Shown: positions 35,280 to 43,488 of the stretch, in pieces
Position numbering within the stretch: position 1 is the first letter of the stretch
Layout of the letters: the number at the start of each line of letters is the position of its first letter
DNA from: Granulicella paludicola
GTDB lineage: Bacteria; Acidobacteriota; Terriglobia; Terriglobales; Acidobacteriaceae
Assembly (NCBI RefSeq): GCF_025685545.1
Contig: NZ_JAGSYC010000016.1
Coordinates: 1-64,000 of the forward strand
DNA length: 64,000 nt
Direction of reading: 5' to 3'
The notes under the pieces: model-generated
Database searches by the model: none
Seen by the model: the letters and a program-made list of their open reading frames with translations, nothing else
What the model was told of the DNA's origin: nothing
Program-made: the position numbers and the translations under genes

Positions 35280-36026
35280 TTATAGAAGCGAGTAGCGATT
35301 GAAGTCTTTGTAAATGAGATATTTTGCGGGCTTCTTGCCGATGGCTCCGAACCACTGCGGACAGTAGGGCGCCATCCAGATGAAGTCGCCTGCGGTGGTG
35401 GGGTACCACTGGTCGCCGAGGCGGTAGATGCCGCCGCCTTCGAGCATGAGGAGGCCGTGCTCCATGTAGTGGACCTCGACCTGCGAGAGAGCCGCGCCGG
35501 GGGCGTAGGTCATGGTGTTGCAGGCGAAGTCGAAGGCCATGGAGGCGGGCAGCAAGGAGCGGACGATCAGGTCCGGGTCGCCGCCGAGTGGGGCGGCAGG
35601 CAGGTCCTGCTCGCGGCCGATGAGGAATTCGGGGTTGGGTTCGGATTCGAGGGGGAGGAATGGTTTGTCGATGACAGCGATGCGCGCGGCGGTGACGGCG
35701 GTGAGGGTGTGCGTGTGCTCGGAGGGGATGTAGGCGTAGCCGCCGGGAGCGAGTTTGTGCAGCTTGCGGCTGCCTTCGATCGACAGGGTCAGCTTGCCTT
35801 CGAGGACGTAGAGCAGGCGCTGCGTGGGGCCTTCGGTAAGCGTGCCGCCGGGTTCAAGCTCGACGGTCATCTGCGTGAAGGCGGCTCCTGCGGCGGGAGC
35901 TACGTGAACGATGGCGACGCCGTTGGTGAGGCCGGGGAGCGGCGTGCGGATGAAGGTATCCGGGGTGAGGAGAAAGTGGTCGCGCTTGATAGAACTGCGT
36001 GTCTGACCGAGGTTGTGCATAGGCAT
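35280..36026 (-). CDS. allE: (S)-ureidoglycine aminohydrolase (bicupin)
   Basis: 248 aa, two cupin domains (about 50-115 and 165-245). It hydrolyses ureidoglycine to ureidoglycolate and ammonia. Family traits are the start NLGQTRSSIKRDHFLLTPDTFI, PGGYAYIPSEHTHT in the first cupin, and the metal-binding second cupin with EVHYMEHGLLMLEGGGIYRLG and FIWMAPYCPQWFG. It falls between the two M20 amidohydrolases on the same strand, exactly where the pathway needs it. Confidence 0.93.
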   Translation of the reverse strand: MPMHNLGQTRSSIKRDHFLLTPDTFIRTPLPGLTNGVAIVHVAPAAGAAFTQMTVELEPGGTLTEGPTQRLLYVLEGKLTLSIEGSRKLHKLAPGGYAYIPSEHTHTLTAVTAARIAVIDKPFLPLESEPNPEFLIGREQDLPAAPLGGDPDLIVRSLLPASMAFDFACNTMTYAPGAALSQVEVHYMEHGLLMLEGGGIYRLGDQWYPTTAGDFIWMAPYCPQWFGAIGKKPAKYLIYKDFNRYSLL

Positions 36027-36062
36027 AGGCAGAGTGTAGAGGATAGACCGATCGTTGCGCGA

Positions 36063-36596
36063 TTATGCAGGAACGTAGGTCAACCGTATGATGCCCTCCG
36101 GCATGAGATCGCTGGCCGTAAGGCGGAGCGGAGGCCGGGGGCCTGCGAAGAAGGGCGCGCTACCGCCAAGTACGACGGGCCGGATGTAGAGCCGATACTC
36201 GTCAATGAGACCGGCATCGGTCAGGCTCTGCGCCAGATTGGGTCCGCCGGACAAAATTTCACCGGACAGTTCTTGCTTTAATTTGTCTACGGCTGGCGCA
36301 AAGTCATCCGCGATGAGCGTGGCGTTCGCGCCGACGGATTTTAGTGAACGTGAGACGACCCACTTCGGCTTGCTCCGCCACATAGCAGCGAATTCATGCT
36401 CGTTGATATCCCAGTCTGACTGGTCCTCCTCCCAGTAGCGCATGATCGTGTACATATTGGTGCCGTAGAGCAAGCCCGCCGAGCTACGCGTCCACTCGAG
36501 AAAGTGACGATACATTTCCGGTCCGGGCGGCCCGAGATTCACATGATCGACGTAGCCGTCGAGAGACTGGCTCAATCCGTAGACAAGTTTAGCCAT
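36063..36596 (-). CDS. RibD C-terminal/dihydrofolate-reductase-like protein
   Basis: 177 aa. Start MAKLVYGLSQSLDGYVDH, the LLYGTNMYTIMRYW segment and the ILSGGPNLAQSLTDAGLIDEYRLYI region identify the RibD_C/DHFR-like fold that binds NADPH. Members outside riboflavin synthesis are mostly uncharacterised reductases. I start at 36596 because AAGGAG lies 10 bp upstream; the alternative ATG at 36614 overlaps that site. It sits within the ureide operon, 36 bp before allE and 31 bp after the allantoate amidohydrolase gene, yet has no known role in that pathway. Confidence 0.82.
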   Translation of the reverse strand: MAKLVYGLSQSLDGYVDHVNLGPPGPEMYRHFLEWTRSSAGLLYGTNMYTIMRYWEEDQSDWDINEHEFAAMWRSKPKWVVSRSLKSVGANATLIADDFAPAVDKLKQELSGEILSGGPNLAQSLTDAGLIDEYRLYIRPVVLGGSAPFFAGPRPPLRLTASDLMPEGIIRLTYVPA

Positions 36597-36627
36597 GCTG
36601 CGAATCTCCTTCACTCTTTCGACAAAA

Positions 36628-37866
36628 TCATAGCTTGTGTGGGTGCAGATGAAGCAGCAGGTTTAGCAGCGTGGCGAGGGCGGCCTCGACGTCTTCTTCG
36701 CGGACGGTCTCGTGGGGGTGGTGGGAGAGACCGCCGGGGGAGTGGATGAAGAGCATGGTCGTGGGGACCGCCGAGGCGAGGATCATGGCGTCGTGGCCTG
36801 CGCCGGAGAACATCTGTTTGGCATCGTGGCCGGTGCGCTCGGCGGCGTTGTGCAGGGCCTGCGTGAGCGGGGCGTCCATGGGGACGGCCTTCTGCTCGGA
36901 CTTGAGTGAGGCTTTGACGGTGACGCCGCGTTGATGTGCTGCGGCTTCGGCCTTGGTGAGCAGGTGGGCGACGGCGGCGTGGCGGGACTCGTCCTTCGGG
37001 TGGCGGACGTCGAGCGTGGCGTGGACGGTGCCAGGGACGACGTTCATCGCTCCGGGAAGGACTTCGAGGCGTCCGACTGTGGCGACGAGCTGTTGATAGT
37101 TCGCGGCGTAGCGCTCAACTTCGACGACCCATTGCGCGGCGGCGGCGAGGGCGTCGCGGCGCAGAGGCATGGGGGTAGTGCCGGCGTGGTTGGCCTGGCC
37201 GGTGAAGGTGAGATGAAGGCGCGACTGGCCGACGATGGTTTCAACGACGGCGAGGGAGGCGTTGTCGGCTTCGAGGACGGGACCCTGCTCGATGTGGACC
37301 TCTATGGCGGCGAAGGTGTTGGCGGGCAGGGGGCAAGTGAGGGAAATGTTGGCGGGATCGAGACCGAAGCTGGTGATGGCTTCGGCGAGGGTGATACCCG
37401 CGGTGTCGGTGCGGGCGAGGTCTTCAGGAGTGAGCCTGCCGGTCGCGGCGAGTGAGGAGAGGAATGGAAAGGCGAAGCGGACGCCTTCTTCCTCGCTGAA
37501 GGCGATGAGTTCGATGTGGAAGGGGAGCGGGGTCTGGTGGAGTTCCTCGATGGCGGCGAGGGCGACGAGGATGCCGAGTGGGCCATCGAAGGCTCCGGCG
37601 TTGGGTACGGTGTCGATGTGCGAGAAGAGGACGAGGGTCGGGGCGTCTTCCTCCGCGCACCGACGCGTGGCGTGGAGGGAGCCGGTGTCGTCGGTGCGGG
37701 ATGCGAGGCCTGCCTGGCGGAACCACCAGTGCAGCAGGGTGTGGGCGTCACGCGTGGCGGGCGATAGGAAGAGGCGCGTGGTTTCGCCGGGGACATCGGT
37801 GATGCGCGCGAGTTCGCGGCAGCGGTCGATGATCTTTGCGGCGCGGGTTGGGGAGTCAGTTTGCAT
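36628..37866 (-). CDS. allC: Allantoate amidohydrolase (M20 family)
   Basis: 412 aa. Motifs of the M20 carbamoylase group: SHIDTVPNAGAFDGPLG, FSEEEGVRF, EVHIEQGPVLE, GQANHAGTTPMPLRRDA and the end SGAGHDAMILASAVPTTM with SPGGLSHHPHE. The last two match allantoate amidohydrolases. It hydrolyses allantoate to ureidoglycine, CO2 and ammonia. The ATG at 37866 lies one base from the uricase stop; a longer open frame continues upstream only inside uricase and is rejected. Confidence 0.85.
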   Translation of the reverse strand: MQTDSPTRAAKIIDRCRELARITDVPGETTRLFLSPATRDAHTLLHWWFRQAGLASRTDDTGSLHATRRCAEEDAPTLVLFSHIDTVPNAGAFDGPLGILVALAAIEELHQTPLPFHIELIAFSEEEGVRFAFPFLSSLAATGRLTPEDLARTDTAGITLAEAITSFGLDPANISLTCPLPANTFAAIEVHIEQGPVLEADNASLAVVETIVGQSRLHLTFTGQANHAGTTPMPLRRDALAAAAQWVVEVERYAANYQQLVATVGRLEVLPGAMNVVPGTVHATLDVRHPKDESRHAAVAHLLTKAEAAAHQRGVTVKASLKSEQKAVPMDAPLTQALHNAAERTGHDAKQMFSGAGHDAMILASAVPTTMLFIHSPGGLSHHPHETVREEDVEAALATLLNLLLHLHPHKL

Positions 37867-37867
37867 G

Positions 37868-38728
37868 CTAGGTGCGAACGATGGTGGCTTCGATGGTGCC
37901 ATGGGGTTCGTCGGTAGGGACGAAGATGTGGTTGGGGTTGTCGCGGTCGAAGCGCTTGAGGTCGATGAGCAGATTGTGCTTGTTGGGCATGAGCATGTAG
38001 ACGCTGTCGATGAGATCGGTGTGGGCGAGCGCGGTTTCGCCCATGGCGTAGAGGGTCTGCTGCACGGAGAGCGAATCGTGCTTGGCGAAGGTGGCGAGCA
38101 TGGCTTCGCGGAGATGCGTGCGGACCTTGTTGAAGTCGATGCCTGCTGCAATGCCCGAGGCGGTGTAGGTCCAGTCGGCTCTGACGACGGTGCCAAAGAG
38201 GCGGTCGGTGGTTTCCGGCAGCGTGGTGAGGGAGTCCTTGATGTAGCCGACGAAGCCGGACTGGGCTGTCTTGAGAACGAAGAGGCCATCGAGGCCGGAG
38301 ATGATCTGGAATGGGCCGTTTTGCTGGCGGGAGACGCGGGTGGTCTGCACTTCGTTGGAGCCGTGCATGAAGGCGGTGGGGTAGGGTTGGCCGTCGACGG
38401 TGAGGCGCTTCCAGAGGTGCGACTGCACGATGCATTCGGCTTCGGAGACCTGCGGGTTGCGCGTGAGGATGTAGTCGATGAGTTCCTGGGCGTAGCCTTC
38501 GATGCTGGTGGCCTTGCTTTCGTGCGCGACGAAGTAGACGGTGTTCTTCATCGTGTCGGTGGGTAGGATCTGGGAGTTATCGCCGAGGGTGTGGGCTGTT
38601 TCGAAGTCGCCAGAGAGCAGGAGCTGCACGGTCCACTCTTCGAGGTCGTGATGCTGCTCATGCTTGGTGAGGCGCATCACGCGGACGCGGGACTTTCCGT
38701 AACGGTTGGCAGCGAGCTTTGCAGGCAT
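37868..38728 (-). CDS. Urate oxidase (uricase)
   Basis: 286 aa cofactor-free uricase: oxidises urate to 5-hydroxyisourate with O2. Two T-fold halves are visible: LAANRYGKSRVRVMRL and HDLEEWTVQLLLSGDF at the start, the catalytic Lys/Thr pair region (YGKSRV; ILPTDTMKNTVYF), the hexamer motif around DRLFGTVVRADWTY, and the second T-fold IDSVYMLMPNKHNLLIDL. The ATG is directly adjacent to the hiuH stop, so the two are coupled. Confidence 0.96.
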   Translation of the reverse strand: MPAKLAANRYGKSRVRVMRLTKHEQHHDLEEWTVQLLLSGDFETAHTLGDNSQILPTDTMKNTVYFVAHESKATSIEGYAQELIDYILTRNPQVSEAECIVQSHLWKRLTVDGQPYPTAFMHGSNEVQTTRVSRQQNGPFQIISGLDGLFVLKTAQSGFVGYIKDSLTTLPETTDRLFGTVVRADWTYTASGIAAGIDFNKVRTHLREAMLATFAKHDSLSVQQTLYAMGETALAHTDLIDSVYMLMPNKHNLLIDLKRFDRDNPNHIFVPTDEPHGTIEATIVRT

Positions 38729-39064
38729 TTAGCTTCCTCGGTAGGTGGTGTAGCCGTTGGCCGTGAGCAGCAGGGGGACGTGATAGTGCTGGGCGGGATC
38801 GGTGACGGTGAAGGCGATCTCGACATAGGGGTAGAGGCCGGTGACATGCTGTGCAGCGTAGTAGCTGGCGGTGTCGAAGCGGATCTTGTAGGTGGCGGCT
38901 TCGAGGGGATGTTCGCCGAGCAGAGTTTTGCAGCGACCGTCGGTGTCGGTGGTGCCGGTGCCGAGAGGTTGCCAGGACTTTTCGTGAAGGATGGAGAGGC
39001 GTAGGGCTATGTCGGCTGCGGGACGACCGATGGCGGTGTCGAGGATGTGTGTGGAAAGTCCCAT
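38729..39064 (-). CDS. 5-Hydroxyisourate hydrolase (transthyretin-like)
   Basis: 111 aa, hydrolyses 5-hydroxyisourate to OHCU. Starts GLSTHILDTAIGRPAADIA, with the catalytic His in LSTHILD, Arg in ADIALRL-type strand, and ends with the diagnostic YHVPLLLTANGYTTYRGS. Directly upstream of uricase. Confidence 0.97.
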   Translation of the reverse strand: MGLSTHILDTAIGRPAADIALRLSILHEKSWQPLGTGTTDTDGRCKTLLGEHPLEAATYKIRFDTASYYAAQHVTGLYPYVEIAFTVTDPAQHYHVPLLLTANGYTTYRGS

Positions 39065-39190
39065 AAGAGCTTTATCTTATGCCGGGTGAGGTTCGGGGTT
39101 GAAATAGTTCGAACGGTGTTGGCGAGGTTGAGAGCTTCGGGGTTCTTCGACTGCGCGCTCTGCGCTCCGCTCAGAATGACGATGTATGGG
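39065..39190. repeat. Gap in the ureide operon with a diverged dispersed repeat
   Basis: 126 bp between uraD and hiuH. The stretch near 39156-39180 is a diverged, inverted copy of the GTCATCCTGAGCGGAGC-type unit at 14173. No gene or promoter is evident. Confidence 0.45.
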
Positions 39191-39700
39191 TCAGGTGGTG
39201 GAGGCGAGCCACTTTCGAAGACGGAGCTGGGTGATCTGGCGTTGCTGTTCGGCGGCTTCGCGGAGTTCAGTGGCGGGATCGTTGTGGAGGCGCTGGTGGA
39301 GGATGGCGAGCATCTCTGCTGCGGTTTTGCCGGTGGCGCAGACGATGAAGATGCGGCCAAACTTTTCGTCGTAGGCGCGATTGGCGGCGGCGAGCTGGAA
39401 CTGGATGTCGGCGGTGAGCTGCGCGGAGGATTGCTCGGTTGCAGACATTGCGAGGGACTCGGCGGTAGCTGACTTGGCTTTGTGTTCGCCGATGCGCGGG
39501 TGGGAGTCGAAGGCTTGTTGCCAGTCGGATGCGGAAAGCGATTGCCAGACGCGGTCGGCGGTGCAGGTGAGGTCGAAGGGGGTATCGAAGGGACGCAGGG
39601 CGGCCATGCCTTCTGCCCAGGCTTGCGAGCCATTGCAGGGGAGGATGGCTGCGGCGGCTTCAGCGGGAGGGAGTTGATTGAAGTGTTCGAGGGTGGTCAT
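39191..39700 (-). CDS. uraD: OHCU decarboxylase
   Basis: 169 aa, converts 2-oxo-4-hydroxy-4-carboxy-5-ureidoimidazoline to (S)-allantoin. Family signatures: a start region ending HFNQLPPAEAA, the HPRIGEHK motif with catalytic His, and the later SSAQLTADIQFQLAAANRAYDEKFGRIF with the GKTAAEMLAIL ending. Completes the uricase-HIU hydrolase-decarboxylase set. Confidence 0.95.
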   Translation of the reverse strand: MTTLEHFNQLPPAEAAAAILPCNGSQAWAEGMAALRPFDTPFDLTCTADRVWQSLSASDWQQAFDSHPRIGEHKAKSATAESLAMSATEQSSAQLTADIQFQLAAANRAYDEKFGRIFIVCATGKTAAEMLAILHQRLHNDPATELREAAEQQRQITQLRLRKWLASTT

Positions 39701-39719
39701 AGGGTGCTGGTGGTTCGGA

Positions 39720-39753
39720 ATGCAGATTCCTCCGCTGCGCTGCGGAATGACAA
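39720..39753. repeat. 34-bp repeat copy 2 inside the ureide operon
   Basis: Exact copy of 35226-35259, placed between uraD and allB. Confidence 0.85.
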
Positions 39754-39769
39754 AGATCGAGACTGGTTG

Positions 39770-41191
39770 TTATGAGAGACAGGATAGCAAGTACTCGCGG
39801 CCGCGGGGTGTGACGGCGAACACATCGATGTCTTCGGTTCGCGTGAAGACAGGTTCGCCGCGCAGCCAGGTGCCGCGCACGGAGCCGAGAAGTTGTTCGC
39901 CCATGTACGGCGAAAGCTTGTGGCGGTAGTGAAGGACATTGGGAGTGACGGTGAAGGTGGCGTCGGGGTCGAAGGCGACGAGGTTGGCGTACTTGCCGAC
40001 TTCAATGGAGCCGACCTTTGCGCTTATTCCTACAAGCGTGGCTGGGGCGGCAGAAAACCACTGGGCGAGTTGCGAGAGGGTGCAGCCACGGGAGATAGCC
40101 TCGGTCCAGAAAACTGGCAGTGCGGTGGAGAGCGAGGCGATGCCGCCCCAGGCTTCGTCGAAGCGGCCGGGTTCTTCGCCGAGCTGGGTTGCGGTGAGCC
40201 GCTTGAGTTCAGGCGGGCAGGGTGAGTGGTCGGTGGCGACGAGGTCGATGGTGCCAGCGATCAGTGCCTGCCAGAGGAGTTCGCGGTTGGATTCGCTGCG
40301 GATGGGGGGAGCGCACTTGTAGAGCACGCCGTTGTCGGGAATGGTTTCGGCGGCGAGGTGGAGATAGTGCGGGCAGGTTTCGACGGTGAGGGGCAGGCCT
40401 TCACGCTTGGCCGCGGCGATCATGGGCAGGGCCTGCGCGGTGGAGAGATGAACGATGTGCAGACGGAAGCGGTACTGGCGGCACAGGTCGATCAGCATGG
40501 CGATGGCATCGAGCTCAGCCTGATCGGGGCGTGAGGCGAGCCAGGTGTCATGACGACGCCAGTCTGCGCCGGTCGCATTGAGATGGCGGACGGCGGCTTC
40601 GATGGGTGGGTCGAGCTCGGCGTGGACGAGTAGAGGCAGGCCGGTCGCCGCGATGTGGGGCAGAGCGCGTTCGAGGTTGGCGCGGTCGATGGAGGTAAAG
40701 CCGTCGCAGCCGGGGTAGACGAGGAAGCTTTTGTAGCCGGGGACGCCGGCGCGGGCCAGGGGCTCGAGATGCTGCTGATTGCCGTCGACGCAGCCGCCCC
40801 AGAGAGCGTAGTCGATGAGAGCTTTGCCCGGGGCGGCCTCGCGCTTGATCTCGAGTGAGGAGACGCTGGTGGTTTCGGGCAGGCAGTTGAGCGGCATGTC
40901 GACGACGGTGGTGAAGCCTCCTGCGGCGGCGGCGCGGGTGGCGGTGACGAAGCCTTCCCATTCGGTGCGGCCCGGCTCGTTGATGTGGGTGTGGGCGTCG
41001 ATGAGGCCGGGGAGCAAGGCGAGGTTGCCGAGGTCTTCGGTGGGAAGGTGCGAGAAACGCGAGTCGGTGTGCGCGTTGGGATGCACGGCTGTGATGATCT
41101 CGTCTTCGATGACGATGGTGGCATCCAGTTCGCCTTGCGGGGTGATGACGCGGCGTGAGCGGATCGCGTGGAGCCGGGTAGCGTTAGCCAT
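39770..41191 (-). CDS. allB: Allantoinase
   Basis: 473 aa cyclic amidohydrolase, opens allantoin to allantoate. The first metal site is in LIDAHTHINEPGRTEWEG; the carbamylated lysine is probably in PGYKSFLVYPG; further ligands lie in LPLLVHAEL and FRLHIVHLSTA, and the Asp in DLVATDHSPC. The HxHxxEPG and ATDHSP signatures are typical. First gene of the minus-strand operon; divergent from the guanine deaminase gene, sharing 59 bp. Confidence 0.95.
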   Translation of the reverse strand: MANATRLHAIRSRRVITPQGELDATIVIEDEIITAVHPNAHTDSRFSHLPTEDLGNLALLPGLIDAHTHINEPGRTEWEGFVTATRAAAAGGFTTVVDMPLNCLPETTSVSSLEIKREAAPGKALIDYALWGGCVDGNQQHLEPLARAGVPGYKSFLVYPGCDGFTSIDRANLERALPHIAATGLPLLVHAELDPPIEAAVRHLNATGADWRRHDTWLASRPDQAELDAIAMLIDLCRQYRFRLHIVHLSTAQALPMIAAAKREGLPLTVETCPHYLHLAAETIPDNGVLYKCAPPIRSESNRELLWQALIAGTIDLVATDHSPCPPELKRLTATQLGEEPGRFDEAWGGIASLSTALPVFWTEAISRGCTLSQLAQWFSAAPATLVGISAKVGSIEVGKYANLVAFDPDATFTVTPNVLHYRHKLSPYMGEQLLGSVRGTWLRGEPVFTRTEDIDVFAVTPRGREYLLSCLS

Positions 41192-41250
41192 GAGGTGATT
41201 AGAGCAAGGAAACGGCGAATAGGAAACTTCGTCGGCGGTAGAATGGTTTT
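41192..41250. promoter_or_regulatory. Divergent promoter region, allB/guanine deaminase
   Basis: Only 59 bp must drive both transcripts. On the plus strand TAGAAT at 41239-41244 lies 6 bp before the ATG, which would make a leaderless message; no clear -35. I see no palindrome that would mark a purine-responsive operator. Confidence 0.35.
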
Positions 41251-41724
41251 ATGGCAGCGAACCCAGAGTTTATGAAGCAGGCGATTGCGCTTGCGACGGA
41301 GAACGTGACGAGTGGCCGCGGCGGGCCGTTTGGAGCAGTGGTTGTGCGCGATGGCAAGGTGATTGCGGCGGCGGCAAACCAGGTGACGGCCACACATGAT
41401 CCGACGGCGCACGCTGAGATTACGGCGATCCGTGCGGCCTGCAAGACACTTGAATCTTTCAGCCTCGAAGGGTGCGAGGTCTACACGAGCTGCGAACCTT
41501 GCCCGATGTGCCTGGCGGCGATCTACTGGGCTCGTTGTAAGGCGATCTATTACGGCTGCAATGCGAAGGACGCAGCGAAGGCTGGCTTCGACGATGCATT
41601 TCTCTATGACGAGATGAAGAAGCCGATGGAAGAGCGTTCGCTGCCGATAGAGAATGTGTGCGCCGAGGAGGCATGGGCGGCGTTTGCGGCGTGGATCGAT
41701 GCCACGCAGAAGGTTCCTTATTAG
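41251..41724 (+). CDS. guaD: Guanine deaminase (CDA fold)
   Basis: 157 aa, converts guanine to xanthine. Zn site: HAEITAIRAA with the catalytic Glu, and SCEPCPMCLAAIYWARC. The following YYGCNAKDAAKAGFDDAFLYDEM is the GuaD rather than the TadA or CMP-deaminase pattern. It feeds purines toward urate, but the xanthine dehydrogenase needed next is not in the window. Confidence 0.9.
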   Translation: MAANPEFMKQAIALATENVTSGRGGPFGAVVVRDGKVIAAAANQVTATHDPTAHAEITAIRAACKTLESFSLEGCEVYTSCEPCPMCLAAIYWARCKAIYYGCNAKDAAKAGFDDAFLYDEMKKPMEERSLPIENVCAEEAWAAFAAWIDATQKVPY

Positions 41725-41745
41725 GCAGTTGGTGGCGGTCACTCC

Positions 41746-41802
41746 GGGGCTGAAGCCCCTAAACATTTTTCAGGCGGAGGATGGAGCGACTGAAGTCGCT
41801 CC
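41746..41802. repeat. Pair of small hairpins with TGAA loops
   Basis: GGGGC-TGAA-GCCCC (41746-41759) and an 8-bp stem with the same TGAA loop (41783-41802). Both loops match. The first is followed by a T-run after CTAAACA, so it may end guaD transcription. Similar GGCTGAAGCC hairpins are common intergenic repeats in Acidobacteria. Confidence 0.6.
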
Positions 41803-41833
41803 CTAACAAAGCCGGGATGATTCGAGGATTTTT

Positions 41834-43117
41834 ATGGCAGAGGGTAAGACGCTACAAGTAGGGTTGCTTGGGTTTGGAACGGTGGGCGGTTCGTTTGCAG
41901 AGGTGCTGGCGGCAAGTCCCGATGCGGGCGTCGTGATTACGCGTGTGTTCAACCGTGATGTGGAGCGCAAGAAGAGCAGCCCGCGAGCGACGTTTGTCCC
42001 GGTGAGTGCTATGTGGACCGAGAACGTGAATGACGTGTTAACCGCGAGCGACGTTGATGTGGTGGTCGAGCTGATGGGCGGACTTGATCCGATCGAAGGC
42101 TGGCTGACTACCGCACTGAACGCAGGCAAGCATGTAGTGACGGCGAACAAGCAACTTATTGCGTATCGCGGAGCTTCGCTGTTTGCGCTGGCTGCGAGCA
42201 AGGGCGTGCAGCTGCTTTATGGTGCTGCTGTGGCTGGCGGCGTGCCCGTGATTCCAGGCATTGCGCAGGGGTTGAGCGGCGATGCGATCACGGCGATCAG
42301 CGGCATCGTGAATGGAACGTGCAACTTCATCCTGAGCTCGATGGAGAGCGGCGCAGATTATGGCGAGGTGTTGAAGAAGGCTCAGGACGCGGGTTATGCG
42401 GAGGCGAACCCGTCGGCGGATGTCGATGGCTTCGATGCGCGCGCGAAGCTGTGTGTGCTTGCGCGACTGGCGCTGCACGCTGAGATCGATCCGGAGAAGG
42501 TGCCGGCACAGACGATCTCGACGATCTCGGCTGTGGACTTTGCCTATGCGAAGGAACTGGGTTGCACGGTGCGGCAGGTGGCTACGGCAAAGCTTACTGG
42601 CGATGGTGTGAGCGCACGCGTGGGGCCGATGCTGGTTCCGAAGGAGTCGCCGATTGCGTGGTCGCACGGCACGCAGAACATGGTGGTGACGAGCGGCCGG
42701 TTCGGTGGCGATGTGGTGTTCAGCGGGCACGGAGCGGGTGGGCATCCTACGGCTGTCGCCGTGATGAGCGACGTGCGGGCGATCGCCGAGGGCAGCTCGC
42801 AGGTGCGGCTCGCGGCGAAGACGATGGCCGTATCCGGTGATGTGCAGGCGCCGTTTTATATTCGCTTTGTCGTGAATGATCAGCCGGGGATTGTGGCGGC
42901 GATTGCGGGAGCGCTGGCGAAGTTTGGGCTTAACATCGACTCGATTCTGCAGCACCACGGTCATGCCGCGGAGCGACTGCCATTTGTAGTGACGACGGAG
43001 CCGTGCAGCAGCTTGACGCTGGCAGAGGCGATGGCGGAGATGGCGAAGATGCCATTTATGGTCGAAACACCGCTGTGTCTGCAGATGCTTGTGGTGAGCG
43101 ACAAAGATACGGATTAA
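41834..43117 (+). CDS. hom: Homoserine dehydrogenase
   Basis: 427 aa, reduces aspartate semialdehyde to homoserine for Thr/Met synthesis. NAD(P)-binding GLLGFGTVGGSF, substrate region VTANKQLIA, GAAVAGGVPVIPGI and GIVNGTCNFILS, PSADVDGFDARAKL; a C-terminal ACT domain at about 345-425 (YIRFVVNDQPGIVAAIAGAL) suggests feedback control by threonine. Stand-alone, not fused to aspartokinase. GAGG lies 7 bp before the ATG. Confidence 0.96.
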   Translation: MAEGKTLQVGLLGFGTVGGSFAEVLAASPDAGVVITRVFNRDVERKKSSPRATFVPVSAMWTENVNDVLTASDVDVVVELMGGLDPIEGWLTTALNAGKHVVTANKQLIAYRGASLFALAASKGVQLLYGAAVAGGVPVIPGIAQGLSGDAITAISGIVNGTCNFILSSMESGADYGEVLKKAQDAGYAEANPSADVDGFDARAKLCVLARLALHAEIDPEKVPAQTISTISAVDFAYAKELGCTVRQVATAKLTGDGVSARVGPMLVPKESPIAWSHGTQNMVVTSGRFGGDVVFSGHGAGGHPTAVAVMSDVRAIAEGSSQVRLAAKTMAVSGDVQAPFYIRFVVNDQPGIVAAIAGALAKFGLNIDSILQHHGHAAERLPFVVTTEPCSSLTLAEAMAEMAKMPFMVETPLCLQMLVVSDKDTD

Positions 43118-43144
43118 TCTGAGGGAAGATCGGATGGAGAGAGC

Positions 43145-43170
43145 GGCGTGGGCAAGATGCCCGCGCCTTT
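43145..43170 (+). terminator. Probable terminator after hom
   Basis: Ten-bp GC-rich stem (43145-43154 with 43158-43167, one G-T pair), 3-nt loop, then TTT and a T-rich stretch. Confidence 0.6.
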
Positions 43171-43260
43171 CTTGCGTCTTTCATCTAACCAAAACGAAGA
43201 AGCCTGCATCCATCTACCTGACATAGTGAACACAATTCGTCACGAAAGACGGACTTACAA

Positions 43261-43404
43261 ATGCTTATCCTTCTGATTATTCTCATTCTGGTTTTTGGCT
43301 TTGGCGGATACCGCATGGGCCCCGGCCTCGGTTACTACGGCGGCGGCGGCCTCAGCCTCATTCTCATCATCGTCCTGGTTCTGCTACTGCTCAAAGTTAT
43401 TTAG
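43261..43404 (+). CDS. Small membrane protein of DUF3309 type
   Basis: 47 aa: a hydrophobic helix (LILLIILILVFGFG), a central Gly/Tyr-rich turn (MGPGLGYYGGGG) and a second helix (LSLILIIVLVLLLL). This two-helix hairpin with the GYYxxGGLG turn is the DUF3309 pattern, a family of unknown function widespread in soil bacteria and proteobacteria. It is too short for most gene-length cut-offs. An intrinsic terminator follows at 43426. Confidence 0.85.
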   Translation: MLILLIILILVFGFGGYRMGPGLGYYGGGGLSLILIIVLVLLLLKVI

Positions 43405-43425
43405 CAACTCTGCCGTTCTTGCACT

Positions 43426-43466
43426 GATGGCCACGAAACGAGTACGTTTCGTGGCCATCGGTCTTT
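43426..43466 (+). terminator. Terminator after the DUF3309 gene
   Basis: Fifteen-bp perfect stem (43426-43440 with 43445-43459), 4-nt loop, then GGTCTTTT. Confidence 0.88.
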
Positions 43467-43488
43467 TGTACTCGGAGCAATGAGACGG

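Noticed and set aside
37867-38289. N-terminal extension of the allantoate amidohydrolase (553 codons)
   Set aside because: The extra part lies wholly inside uricase in another frame; the M20 protein begins at 37866.
41251-41724. tRNA adenosine deaminase (TadA)
   Set aside because: The segment after the zinc site follows the guanine deaminase pattern, and it is divergent from purine catabolic genes.
41746-41802. Start of a CRISPR array
   Set aside because: Only two hairpins of different length with no repeat-spacer periodicity; no cas gene.
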